Shown one piece after another: positions 16,322-26,519 of a stretch of 34,773 nucleotides of DNA. The notes beneath the pieces are model-generated. The model saw only the letters and a list, made by a program, of their open reading frames with translations, was not told where the DNA came from and made no database searches. The stretch lies in NCBI RefSeq assembly GCF_016583745.1, contig NZ_NRRQ01000028.1, forward strand, positions 1-34,773, written 5' to 3'. The stretch comes from Chromatium okenii (GTDB taxonomy: Bacteria > Pseudomonadota > Gammaproteobacteria > Chromatiales > Chromatiaceae). A program made the translations under genes and the position numbers. Within the stretch, counting starts at the first letter, position 1; each line of letters begins with the position of its first letter.

Positions 16322-19300
16322 TTACTCTTCTAATAAAATGCTGTTAAGCAAATTTAATTCATTAGAAGCCGCAATATAACGATCATCAAAAATCTGTTCA
16401 AATCGCGCCGGGTCTTGTACACCAGCAACTGCCGCATAAGGAATGCCATCATAAAGCGGAATCACCGGCATCACGTCCCGCTGCGCTGATAAACACCGTC
16501 CCAACGCATCGCGCCACAATGATCCATCGCCCAACGCTGGATAATGCCCATTAAAATCTGGTTGCCAAAAATGCGGAAAATCCACCGGAACTGCTAACCA
16601 AGTTGCATCTGATGTTAATGCTTTAACGGTTGAAAATTCACGATATATGTCATCTTGCGGACGATTCAAAATGCGATGTAATTCTTCAGCAGCGGTGCGT
16701 AACTTGTGCGGTAAATCCTGATCTTTGTGAATTCGCCATAATTGTGACAGCAGATTTTTTATCTGATGCGCAACGGTAGTCATCCAGCATTCAAAACTAA
16801 AACGTTCTGTTTTATTCACATCTTTCCAATGTTCAAGCCAGAACGGACCAACGCAATACTGATTATCATGCAATACGCATTCTGGCGCGTTAGCAGGATT
16901 TAATAATAATGGCGCATTATCGGCGCTGGCATTGGTGGAAAATTCTTCCATATCGTGAGGACGTACCACACTGCGCAATGTGAGTTTGCGATTGGTTGCT
17001 TCTAAAGAAAAATTAGCAAAAATTTCAGTAATTGCCTCCACTGCATTTTTAACTAAACCTTTTTGATCCAGATAATCATGTTCATCTGTGATGATTACCA
17101 TGCTTTCATTCAAAAAAGTACGCACTTGCGTACTCATTAACGTCAACGTATCTTCACTGCCAATATTACCCACCGGCATAATTGCCAACCGTTGTTTATC
17201 TAATCCCGCATCACCACTGATGCGCGTGTGAATTGTCGCCCGCAGCAGCACGATAAAAGTTAATAGATCGCTGATTTGACGTAACCATTGGCGCGGCTCT
17301 GGCTTTTCTTCTTGCGGTAAAAAATCTTGTAATAGCATGACTAAATGCCGATTTTTCGTATCGCCATCCGTTGCCATTTTTTCATCATCAGTGAAGTATT
17401 CTTTACCCCGTCCGCGATAAATTAACTGTGCTACTTCCATTAACGCTGTTTCAATACCAAAACGCGGCATCAATGCAATAATCCAATCAGTTTTAGGAAA
17501 CGAAATTCCACGCGCACCGCTGGAAGTCATTAAAAAGACTTTAACTTGATCGCGCCGACTTTTTTCAATTAAATTTTTACGTTCCGTGGCTGGAATACTG
17601 GAATCAATAATAGCAATTTGTGAAACGTTCAGCCCAAACTTTGCATCGTGTAGTTGATTTTTAACCAAGCGCAAGAAAGCCTTATCTTGTGCAAAAAAGA
17701 TGATTTGCGCTGCGCCCGCTGTTAATGCTGCTTCAATCTCATGCAGTACATTTTTAATCAATACTGTATTTTGCTGTTCCGCAACGGCGCTACGAATCCC
17801 CTTATTTTGTTTTTCAAGTGGAATGACATCAAGCCGCACCCGATAATCAATCGTTAATTGGGTTGCTGGATAACTATTGGTCATAACATGCAACATGGGA
17901 CGCGCTGCACCCGCAAAACGGGTTTTTTTAGTTACTGCCAGCCGAAATGGATATTTTTTTCCACTTTGCGTCACTAGAATTTTACTGGGAGCACGCGCAC
18001 CGCTGCTGAGATAGCGATCTAAAACAACTTCATTACCCAGCGACGCATCCGACACAATGAGTATTATGCGAAAACACGGCTCACTTTTGAATTGACGAAT
18101 AAACTGTTCATTTAACCAACGCGCCACTGCATCAACAAAAAGAGCGCCGGCAGAATCGCCAGTGAGTTCGTCAACCATGACAATAATAGTTGACATCCGT
18201 GCTGAAAAATTGCGTCTTTCCTGTATACCAAACTTGGTTGTCACTTTGTGAGCAAATAAGTTTTCTAGCGCATCGACGGTGCTTTTATTTTCGCTTAATT
18301 CTCGATAACCCTGACTTGCTGCCGTCAATACAATCTGCGTCACTGCCGGATTATTTTCAAGCAACGCTCGACTCGCTGTGGCCAGCACTTTTAATACACC
18401 GGGCAACTGACGATCACTAATTCTATCTTGGCGCTCCGTTTCCTGCTTTCTATTAGAACGCGAAGCAGTTTTAGTGCGTTCAACGTGCTCTTTTAATTCA
18501 GGTGTCAAGATGAGAATGCTATTGTGAGGAGGCTGTAACTCTGCGACGCCATCAGCAACTACTGCGCCTTCTATTCTGCGCGGTGACTTAAATTCGGTAC
18601 TGACTTTCTCATCGTACCAAGATTGCGCCGCACTAATAAGACCGGAATTAGTGGTGACAGTGAGAATTCCAGTCGGCGTGTTATTTTCTCGCGCCAGCTT
18701 ACTAATCACGTCGTCATTGATAATGACACGGGGACTGACATAAAGAAATAAAAAACCATCTGTTACATTGCGTAAATAGCGAACGACTGCCGTTGTTTTA
18801 CCAATACCGGGATTGCCTTCCAAACCCAATACCGTCAGCTTGCCTAGTTCGGCGGCTCGTAAACCAGCAACCACGGCGGCAGCATGTAAATCGCGCAATG
18901 GTATAGGATCAGTCATTGTAAGATAGTCGGGGAATGCGGCAGCCAATGCGGCTTTAGCATCCTGTTTGAAAAAAGCAGTCAGATTATCATTAGCAGCAAT
19001 TAACTTTTGCGCATCATCCCAACTCAATTCAGTCATTGGATGACAAAAATCTTCGAGCGTTTCAGTGACTGAAAAATTAATGGATGTATTCAAATAAGAC
19101 AGACTTTCTAAATTACGCAATTGCTCACGCATGACTTTGGGTAGTGCTTTACGAATATGCGTAAATGCGCCATAAATGTGGTCGTTTATGGCTTCAACAT
19201 CGTTGTCAGGACTTTTTTCCATGTTTCGATACGCTTCGCCCAACGTTGTCATTAACGTGCAGCGTGGATCGGATGTGTCATTTCTAAAAAATTGCGCTGC

Positions 19301-20170
19301 TACACTTTCAAATCCGTTTTGAGTAATTGCTAAAGCGCGGGTATTGCACGGTTGCATGATTAACTTGTGGTGATGCAACAAATGTACTGTTTTATCCACA
19401 TAAGAGGCAGCTTGGCAGAGTTTGTACAGTGGTTTATCACGAGTAGTAAACGCAGGCAGATGATCTTTAAGTTGCGGTGAAAAAGCAAACCCGTCACCGT
19501 CTATTTCCGCGCAGATTTGTGAAAACACGCTACGCGAATCAATAAAGCGGGCATAACGTTGTAATTCAGCAAGATGCGGCTGCGGTTGACTATAATCGGC
19601 GCTCTCACGAAAGGCGTTTAGTGAAAATTCTAAACATAATAATTCATGTGCATAACGGTCATCATCTGGTATCAACCAGAGTAAAAAATCGGCTCGTGCC
19701 GGACGCCCTTTTTTAATTAGCGCACGATCGGCATTGCCTGTTAATCCAAAGGTCGTCCAGAATTCGGTCATTAATTCTGCCGCTTCACGTTCATAATTGC
19801 CTTGGTCACGCGGTAATTGCAGCGGGCACCACAGCGCCTGAATCCGGTAATTGGCAAGCTCAATTCCTTGGCGATTGCGTTCAAGATTGCGTAGATATTC
19901 ACGCAATGCGGTTTGTCCCAATCCCATTCCCAATTGGAATAAATGACGAACAGTTGTTTTAGTATAAGATTTGAGATTAGGATCAACTTCTTTTAATTCT
20001 TGCGCCAGTGCAGTGTAAACATCACCAGTATCAAACTGTTTCCACACTTCTAATCCAGGCATTTCTGCGCGTTGCACACGACTATTCAACAATGCCACTA
20101 ATACGCCGCGTTTAACAGCAATTTCAAAAACCTGTCCCCATAACGAAAAGTATTGATAAGGTTGTAACAT
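16322..20170 (-). CDS. Large SF2-helicase-like ATPase with possible N-terminal nuclease domain, unknown family
   Basis: 1282 residues. The ATPase core is visible: Walker A GNPGIGKTT (452-460), Walker B MVDEL (665-669), a motif III-like ILIVSDAS (703-710), a second RecA-like domain from about 785, motif V-like MTSSGARGISFP (891-902) and motif VI-like QLIYRGRGK (915-923) with arginine-finger candidates. This arrangement is that of an SF2 helicase or translocase. Near residues 155-183, GRPARADF followed by ELLCLEFS matches the spacing of a PD-(D/E)xK nuclease (Asp161, Glu181), but the expected lysine is Ser183. The C-terminal 330 residues are unassigned. The start is 2 bp after the stop of the 1041-residue gene, so the two are co-translated. 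I cannot name the family; a defence or DNA-processing role is inferred only from architecture and placement. Confidence 0.8.
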   Translation of the reverse strand: MLQPYQYFSLWGQVFEIAVKRGVLVALLNSRVQRAEMPGLEVWKQFDTGDVYTALAQELKEVDPNLKSYTKTTVRHLFQLGMGLGQTALREYLRNLERNRQGIELANYRIQALWCPLQLPRDQGNYEREAAELMTEFWTTFGLTGNADRALIKKGRPARADFLLWLIPDDDRYAHELLCLEFSLNAFRESADYSQPQPHLAELQRYARFIDSRSVFSQICAEIDGDGFAFSPQLKDHLPAFTTRDKPLYKLCQAASYVDKTVHLLHHHKLIMQPCNTRALAITQNGFESVAAQFFRNDTSDPRCTLMTTLGEAYRNMEKSPDNDVEAINDHIYGAFTHIRKALPKVMREQLRNLESLSYLNTSINFSVTETLEDFCHPMTELSWDDAQKLIAANDNLTAFFKQDAKAALAAAFPDYLTMTDPIPLRDLHAAAVVAGLRAAELGKLTVLGLEGNPGIGKTTAVVRYLRNVTDGFLFLYVSPRVIINDDVISKLARENNTPTGILTVTTNSGLISAAQSWYDEKVSTEFKSPRRIEGAVVADGVAELQPPHNSILILTPELKEHVERTKTASRSNRKQETERQDRISDRQLPGVLKVLATASRALLENNPAVTQIVLTAASQGYRELSENKSTVDALENLFAHKVTTKFGIQERRNFSARMSTIIVMVDELTGDSAGALFVDAVARWLNEQFIRQFKSEPCFRIILIVSDASLGNEVVLDRYLSSGARAPSKILVTQSGKKYPFRLAVTKKTRFAGAARPMLHVMTNSYPATQLTIDYRVRLDVIPLEKQNKGIRSAVAEQQNTVLIKNVLHEIEAALTAGAAQIIFFAQDKAFLRLVKNQLHDAKFGLNVSQIAIIDSSIPATERKNLIEKSRRDQVKVFLMTSSGARGISFPKTDWIIALMPRFGIETALMEVAQLIYRGRGKEYFTDDEKMATDGDTKNRHLVMLLQDFLPQEEKPEPRQWLRQISDLLTFIVLLRATIHTRISGDAGLDKQRLAIMPVGNIGSEDTLTLMSTQVRTFLNESMVIITDEHDYLDQKGLVKNAVEAITEIFANFSLEATNRKLTLRSVVRPHDMEEFSTNASADNAPLLLNPANAPECVLHDNQYCVGPFWLEHWKDVNKTERFSFECWMTTVAHQIKNLLSQLWRIHKDQDLPHKLRTAAEELHRILNRPQDDIYREFSTVKALTSDATWLAVPVDFPHFWQPDFNGHYPALGDGSLWRDALGRCLSAQRDVMPVIPLYDGIPYAAVAGVQDPARFEQIFDDRYIAASNELNLLNSILLEE

Positions 20171-20172
20171 TG

Positions 20173-23100
20173 TTAATGACCCAGATGCAGTACGTCACTG
20201 ATTGTGGTCAATATCGCTGGCAATGATAATTCAGTTGCTCCGGCAGATTTACTTTTTGGAATGACTTGAATCTCACCCGCACCGCCAATTGTTGTCGGTT
20301 GAATCCAACTGAAAGGATCGAGCACTGGCTTATTGTAACCTTTTTGTGGTTGCTTTTCAGTTTCTAAAAAATGCAAACTACGCAATACCGCGAGCAGTGC
20401 ATCACGGACGCCAGAATTAGTTAATAAATTAGCGCGAGCGCGTTCGCGCCATTCAACGTTATTGCCAGTATTTTCGGTGTCAAAAAAGTAGGTACAAAAT
20501 CCCGATTGTGGGCGCTCAGTATTGTCATTCCCAACAATTGTCAGCGTGGCAAAAGTTAATACTGCAATCAATTGTTTGCCTAATTCCCCCGGTAGAATAG
20601 CGGCATGATTATGATCGGATAAACCGGTGGTATAAAATGCGGATTCGTCTTTATCCCGTGACCGCAAGCGAATTGCAGTAAATACATCGCGGCGCAACAT
20701 GTATAAATTGACCGTTGGAAAATGTGTTGCAATTTCTTCTACAAAACGGGTTTGCGTATGTGGTGAATGGCGGGGCGCGGAACGATTGATGCGACGATTA
20801 CTATAGTGATCAGAAATTAAAATAATATGTTCGTAGCCAAGACGATTTAGCCGCGCTATTTCTTCAACGATCAATTGCGGATTTTCAAAGGTATCTTGGT
20901 TGGGTACAACTTGCGATTGCATTCGTTCACAGCGCAACCGATAACCAGTCAATGGCGCTGTTATAGCATCAGCAAGATACGTTTTAGCACGAAATATAAA
21001 ACCATCTGCATCTGGAATTTGGGTATTCGCATCACAGGGGCGCGTTGCATAAACTACGATGGCAATGTTGTTGACTGTTGGCGTTGCACTAAACAGCAAT
21101 GGAAATGCAGCAGAAAATGCAAACGCGGCACCCTGTTTTTTATAGTTACTTGCTTTTTCAGTTACCAATCCCTGCATTCTTACTGGTAAATCCCGCATTA
21201 ATGCTGATTCAATTGCTTGCGCAGCAGCATAAACTAAATGATCCCCTGCTTTATCATCCGCATCTTTACCTTGTGCCTGAATGCGCAACATTAATGCTGT
21301 GAGTGGTTGTTCACGCCCTGAATTTAATCTATCAACAATTATTTGCAATACCGTGTACACCATAATAGTAAATGCAGCAATTGCAGCAGCGCGATATTGA
21401 CGACGATCCGCATCGGGATGATTCGGATGATCTTTTTGATTAAAAAAATCCGGTTCATACCAAATGGTGACACCCGCACCCATTAACCATGCGGAATCAA
21501 TTTTACTAAGGCTGATCGGAGCGTGTTTTTCTAATGTACGTTCAACCTTCAGCGGTCGCCAAGTGATATTTAATAATTGAGCAGGAATCTCGCGCATGGT
21601 TTGTATTGTGGTGACTGCATCATCTTGGCTGATGAGTGTTCGTTCGTGCAGCGTAGTACGCACCCGCACCGAAAATAGTGAATCAACAACTTCATTGGGA
21701 TGATGGGTAATTTGAAGGTGCTTAAACCATTCAGTCATTTCAGGCTGACCATGATTTGGTTTCACGAGCGGATTGGGTACTGTACCGCGCCACCGTTCTA
21801 ATGCTGCCCAATCAATAATTGCTTGCTGTATCACTACATGCAAATCACTCACATCACTTCGACTATCATCAATCACGTCGGGAGAATTTTTTATCAACTC
21901 TTTTAACGCTTGGCTTATTTTTTTGACGCGCTCACTCCAATTCCATAACTCGTCAATCAATTGCAATATACCATTGCGACCATCGCGCTTGAGACGCAGT
22001 GACAATGCTTCTGCTGCCATTTGTAACTGCGCCAAATGAATATTTGGATTCAGTACTAACCACAGAAATGCGACCTGCATGATATTACGTGTTGGCTTTT
22101 GTACAGTGTCCGTTTTTTCTAAAGTATCTCGCAACTTTTCTAAACGGCTGATAAACGCTGGTTTTAACTCGTTTTGTGGGTCTTGACCGTTTACACGAAA
22201 ACGATAACTGACTTCACGTTCAGTTTCCACTGAATGCGGTTTACGCGCTTCAAAAATTTGCGCTTTCCATTCTGCCCACACGGGTAAACAATTGTAAAAG
22301 CCATTTTTCACTAATTCATCAAACGCAGAAAAATGTGCCGCTTCACCATAATCGCGTGATACATCGAGCTGCCAAACCTGTTCGGTTTCAGGTGTACCAT
22401 ACAGCCAAAATAATTCAATGACGCGCCGTACATAATCAATAAATAATTCGTAATTATCGCCATTAAGTGTGTCGGCGCGTTTAGCGAGATTGCGCATGAT
22501 GGCAAAGCTAACTTTTAAGCGTACCCGTGCTTGAGCGTTATCTTCAATAAAGTTTAGAAAGCGTGTGATCTGACTATCTTTCTGATTGGCTTCCTGTAGT
22601 AGCGCCGTTATTAATTTTCCGCGCTGCGTCTCACTAAATTCATCATCACGTTGTTCCAACGCATCGGCAATGCTATTTGCTAATAGCTGCGCCCAATTAT
22701 CTTCTGGAATTGACTCGGTTGCTGAAAAAATTCGCGCCACCGGGCGCTGCTTAGATGTGCTCTTTGCTTTGGCAAAGGCGATCGGTACCATTTTTGCGGG
22801 CAGTGTTCGATAAACAGCATTATTTAAACTCACAGCAGCGCCTAACGTATCCAGCGCCGCTTTTGGATCACTCACTAGCAACTGGTCTGTACTGAAATTG
22901 AATTGGTCGAGTTGCGCGTTAATGCAGCTTTTTAATTTATCAGTGGCTTGCGCCAAACCGCCAAAATTATCTTGAAAAATTCTCCCGCCCATTTTTGCAG
23001 TAGTATTTTTAGCTGGCTTGACTAAATCTCGTAAAAATCCACTGCTGTCTGTCTCCTTAAATTGTTCACGCATTTTTTTATGCGTCATCAAACGTCGCAT

Positions 23101-23298
23101 CACGCCGCAGACGTTAATACTCAGTCGTTGCTTTTCTGGTTCAAACGATAATACGGGCCAAGCCATATCTTGATTGTTTTGATCTATTTGTGCAGGAAAT
23201 GCTGCTACCAGAAAAGAAACTAACGCGGTGAGATCAACAGAAGGAGTTTGAGCATTGGCGCTTACGGTTGCACCGCGTTGTTGTGTTGATTCTGACAT
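20173..23298 (-). CDS. Large protein of unknown family, partner of the helicase-like ATPase
   Basis: 1041 residues with no signal peptide. The first 500 residues look mainly helical. Residues about 740-940 alternate hydrophobic strands and helices (NNIAIVVYATRPCD at 743-756, EEIARLNRLGYEHIILISD at 812-830, VNLYMLRRDV at 863-872, KQLIAVLTFATLTIVG at 908-923), a pattern that could be an RNase H/Piwi-like or other Rossmannoid fold. I considered the pPIWI-RE family, which pairs with helicases, but cannot confirm it by motif reading. A hydrophobic segment (641-658) is probably a buried helix. It starts 58 bp after rfbC ends and its stop is 2 bp before the ATPase gene. The codon choice looks more A/T-rich than in uvrA or the division genes, which fits acquisition by transfer. 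Confidence 0.7.
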   Translation of the reverse strand: MSESTQQRGATVSANAQTPSVDLTALVSFLVAAFPAQIDQNNQDMAWPVLSFEPEKQRLSINVCGVMRRLMTHKKMREQFKETDSSGFLRDLVKPAKNTTAKMGGRIFQDNFGGLAQATDKLKSCINAQLDQFNFSTDQLLVSDPKAALDTLGAAVSLNNAVYRTLPAKMVPIAFAKAKSTSKQRPVARIFSATESIPEDNWAQLLANSIADALEQRDDEFSETQRGKLITALLQEANQKDSQITRFLNFIEDNAQARVRLKVSFAIMRNLAKRADTLNGDNYELFIDYVRRVIELFWLYGTPETEQVWQLDVSRDYGEAAHFSAFDELVKNGFYNCLPVWAEWKAQIFEARKPHSVETEREVSYRFRVNGQDPQNELKPAFISRLEKLRDTLEKTDTVQKPTRNIMQVAFLWLVLNPNIHLAQLQMAAEALSLRLKRDGRNGILQLIDELWNWSERVKKISQALKELIKNSPDVIDDSRSDVSDLHVVIQQAIIDWAALERWRGTVPNPLVKPNHGQPEMTEWFKHLQITHHPNEVVDSLFSVRVRTTLHERTLISQDDAVTTIQTMREIPAQLLNITWRPLKVERTLEKHAPISLSKIDSAWLMGAGVTIWYEPDFFNQKDHPNHPDADRRQYRAAAIAAFTIMVYTVLQIIVDRLNSGREQPLTALMLRIQAQGKDADDKAGDHLVYAAAQAIESALMRDLPVRMQGLVTEKASNYKKQGAAFAFSAAFPLLFSATPTVNNIAIVVYATRPCDANTQIPDADGFIFRAKTYLADAITAPLTGYRLRCERMQSQVVPNQDTFENPQLIVEEIARLNRLGYEHIILISDHYSNRRINRSAPRHSPHTQTRFVEEIATHFPTVNLYMLRRDVFTAIRLRSRDKDESAFYTTGLSDHNHAAILPGELGKQLIAVLTFATLTIVGNDNTERPQSGFCTYFFDTENTGNNVEWRERARANLLTNSGVRDALLAVLRSLHFLETEKQPQKGYNKPVLDPFSWIQPTTIGGAGEIQVIPKSKSAGATELSLPAILTTISDVLHLGH

Positions 23299-23356
23299 GA
23301 GATGTAGCCTTTTTTAGGTGTTAGTTTTCAATGGTGCAGTTTTTTAAGTGTTCTTT

Positions 23357-23904
23357 TTAATCTGGCAAGCGATCAAGGGGTAGATTGTGCAAATATACGC
23401 CAGCACGATCTTTCGCTGACAGTTCTGGTGTTCCCGTGCATGGCCAATCAATGCCAATATCTGGATCATCCCAGCGAATACTCAATTCATGTTCTGGACT
23501 ATAATAAGCGGTGTTTTTATACATGAACAGTGCATGATCACCAGTCACTAAAAATCCATGCGCAAACCCTGCTGGAATCCAAAACTGGCGTTTATTTTCA
23601 CCGGATAACGTCACGCCGACCCAATTGCCAAAAGTCGGCGAACTGCGGCGAATATCTACCGCAACATCAAATACTTCTCCGGCAAGCACTTGAATCAATT
23701 TGCCTTGCGCATTCGGATGTTGTACATGCAGCCCGCGTAAAACACCTTGACGTGAAAACGATTGATTGTCTTGCACGAAAGGCGCTGGAATGCCCAGTTC
23801 TGCGTAGCGATTAGCGCGATAAGTCTCTAAAAAGTAACCGCGCTCATCTCCCCAAACTTTAGGCTCAATAATCAGTACACCGGGAATTGTGGTCTCAATA
23901 ATAT

Positions 23905-23908
<4 letters not shown>
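23357..23908 (-). CDS. rfbC: dTDP-4-dehydrorhamnose 3,5-epimerase
   Basis: 183 residues, the usual length for RfbC, which epimerises C3 and C5 of the dTDP-keto sugar. Family motifs are clear: [36 protein letters not shown] (catalytic histidine region), [11 protein letters not shown] and [21 protein letters not shown]. The ATG overlaps the rfbA stop as ATGA, so the two are translationally coupled. The next gene on the strand is not rfbD but the 1041-residue unknown. Confidence 0.97.
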
Positions 23909-24786
<878 letters not shown>

Positions 24787-24788
24787 CT

Positions 24789-25847
24789 TTATTGCTCCAT
24801 ACCTAAACGTTCGCCACGATAACTGCCATCCATCACTCGCGCACACCACGCGGGATTGTCTAAATACCATTGCACGGTTTTTCGCAATCCAGATTCAAAG
24901 GTTTCAAGCGGTTGCCAACCTAATTCGCGCTGCAATTTACTGGCGTCAATGGCATAACGGCGGTCGTGACCGGGGCGATCACTGACAAATTGTTTGAATT
25001 GCGCATGAGGGCGTTGTGGTGAATCTGGCAATAATTCATCCAATAGCCCGCACAGCGTATCAACGACTTCTAAATTGGTGCGTTCGCTATTCCCGCCAAC
25101 GTTATAAACCTCGCCTGCGATTCCCGCTTCTAATACGCGCCAGATGGCGCGGCAATGATCGCCGACAAATAACCAATCGCGGATGTTGCCGCCGTCGCCA
25201 TAAATCGGCAGCGGTTCGCCGCGTTGCGCTTTTAAGAGGATTAACGGGATGAGTTTTTCCGGGAATTGATAGGGACCGTAATTATTCGAGCAGTTGGTGG
25301 TGAGTACTGGCAAGCCGTAAGTATGAAACCAAGCACGAACTAAATGATCCGAAGCGGCTTTGCTGGCGGAATACGGCGAATTGGGCGCATACGGCGTTGT
25401 TTCCGTAAATAGTCCGGTGGCACCCAGTGATCCATAGACTTCATCTGTGGAAACGTGCAAAAACCGAAATGCAGCTTGCTTTGCAGCAGCGCAGCTTAAC
25501 CAATAAGCACGGGTCGCTTCTAACAGCTGAAAGGTGCCGCTGATATTGGTGTCAATAAATGCGGCAGGGCCATCAATAGAACGGTCAACGTGGCTTTCCG
25601 CCGCAAAATTGACCACTGCATCAACTGCGTATTCAGTCAGCAGTTGTTTCACTAAAGCACGGTCGCTAATATCGCCGTGAATAAAAATGTGGCGCGGTTC
25701 GTTATTGAATGCCGCTAACGTATCTAAATTACCGGCATAGGTGAGCGCATCCAGATTAACCACCCGCACGGCGGTTTTTTCCATTAGGAAATGCACAAAG
25801 TTCCCGCCAATAAAACCCGCCCCGCCAGTGATTAAAATGGTGCGCAT
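24789..25847 (-). CDS. rfbB: dTDP-glucose 4,6-dehydratase
   Basis: 352 residues. This short-chain dehydrogenase/reductase removes water from dTDP-glucose in the second step. Visible motifs are the NAD-binding [10 protein letters not shown] at the N-terminus, [21 protein letters not shown], and the catalytic YSASKAASD (YxxxK). AGGAG lies 6 bases upstream of the ATG. It follows ssb by 31 bp on the same strand and heads the rfbB-rfbA-rfbC run, so it may share the ssb transcript or have its own promoter within the ssb end. Confidence 0.97.
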   Translation of the reverse strand: MRTILITGGAGFIGGNFVHFLMEKTAVRVVNLDALTYAGNLDTLAAFNNEPRHIFIHGDISDRALVKQLLTEYAVDAVVNFAAESHVDRSIDGPAAFIDTNISGTFQLLEATRAYWLSCAAAKQAAFRFLHVSTDEVYGSLGATGLFTETTPYAPNSPYSASKAASDHLVRAWFHTYGLPVLTTNCSNNYGPYQFPEKLIPLILLKAQRGEPLPIYGDGGNIRDWLFVGDHCRAIWRVLEAGIAGEVYNVGGNSERTNLEVVDTLCGLLDELLPDSPQRPHAQFKQFVSDRPGHDRRYAIDASKLQRELGWQPLETFESGLRKTVQWYLDNPAWCARVMDGSYRGERLGMEQ

Positions 25848-25878
25848 CGTTGTCTCCTAAACTGAAATCAAACCGGAA

Positions 25879-26397
25879 TTAAAATGGAATATCATCATCA
25901 TAGGTGCTGCCGCCGCCGTAATTACTCGCCGGCGCGGAGCTGGATGGCGCGGGCGCAGGTGCAGTTTGCGGACGACTGGCCGGCCGCCCTTGCCCTTGAT
26001 AGTGCGCTTCCTCATCAAATGGCACCGACGATCCGCTGCTCGGCTGCTCTTGCCGTCCGCCGAGCATTTGCATGGTGCCAGTGATGTCCACAACGACCTC
26101 GGTGGTGTAACGATCCTGACCTTCTGGCGTTTGCCATTTGCGCGTCCGCAGCTTGCCTTCAATATAAATCTGCGAACCTTTATGCAGATATTGCTTGACG
26201 ATTTCCGCCGTCTTGCCAATGAACACAATCTTGTGCCATTCCGTGCGCTCGCGTTTTTCCCCGGTGGCGCGATCTTTCCAAGTTTCAGTGGTTGCCAACG
26301 TCACGTTAATCACCGCGTCACCGCTGGGCATATAACGCAACTCGGCGGGATCAGCGCCGAGATTTCCGATTAAAATCACACGATTAATACCAGCCAT
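25879..26397 (-). CDS. ssb: Single-stranded DNA-binding protein
   Basis: 172 residues. The N-terminal OB fold (about 1-110) begins [20 protein letters not shown]-like and contains [19 protein letters not shown] and [12 protein letters not shown] flexible Gly/Pro/Ser-rich linker follows, and the C-terminus is the acidic tip DDDIPF that recruits replication and repair partners. It is divergent from uvrA, the arrangement seen in many gammaproteobacteria. GGAG lies 8 bases before the ATG. Confidence 0.97.
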   Translation of the reverse strand: MAGINRVILIGNLGADPAELRYMPSGDAVINVTLATTETWKDRATGEKRERTEWHKIVFIGKTAEIVKQYLHKGSQIYIEGKLRTRKWQTPEGQDRYTTEVVVDITGTMQMLGGRQEQPSSGSSVPFDEEAHYQGQGRPASRPQTAPAPAPSSSAPASNYGGGSTYDDDIPF

Positions 26398-26445
26398 CTA
26401 TCTTTCTCCCGCCCCGCAGGGCGCACTGTCGTTGCTCAAAAATCA

Positions 26446-26475
26446 ATCATAGCAGTCGCACCACAGCGGTGGCAG
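26446..26475 (-). promoter_or_regulatory. Candidate sigma-70 promoter of ssb
   Basis: Read on the minus strand, CTGCCA and TATGAT are spaced by 18 bp, about 50 bp upstream of the ssb ATG. The -10 is a close match, the -35 matches 4 of 6. The uvrA promoter should lie in the same short gap but is not evident, and I saw no clear LexA box. Confidence 0.35.
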
Positions 26476-26519
26476 TTACCATGATCGGTTCTCCAAATCT
26501 GCACTGGCAACGCTCACTC

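Noticed and set aside
16296-23356. Direct repeats or transposase marking insertion of the two large genes
   Set aside because: The gaps at 16284-16321 and 23299-23356 share no convincing target-site duplication and no transposase or integrase is encoded nearby, so an element-borne insertion is not shown.
26398-26519. LexA (SOS) box between ssb and uvrA
   Set aside because: A CTGT is present at about 26426 but no matching ACAG arm lies at the required distance, so the SOS operator seen in some relatives is not supported here.
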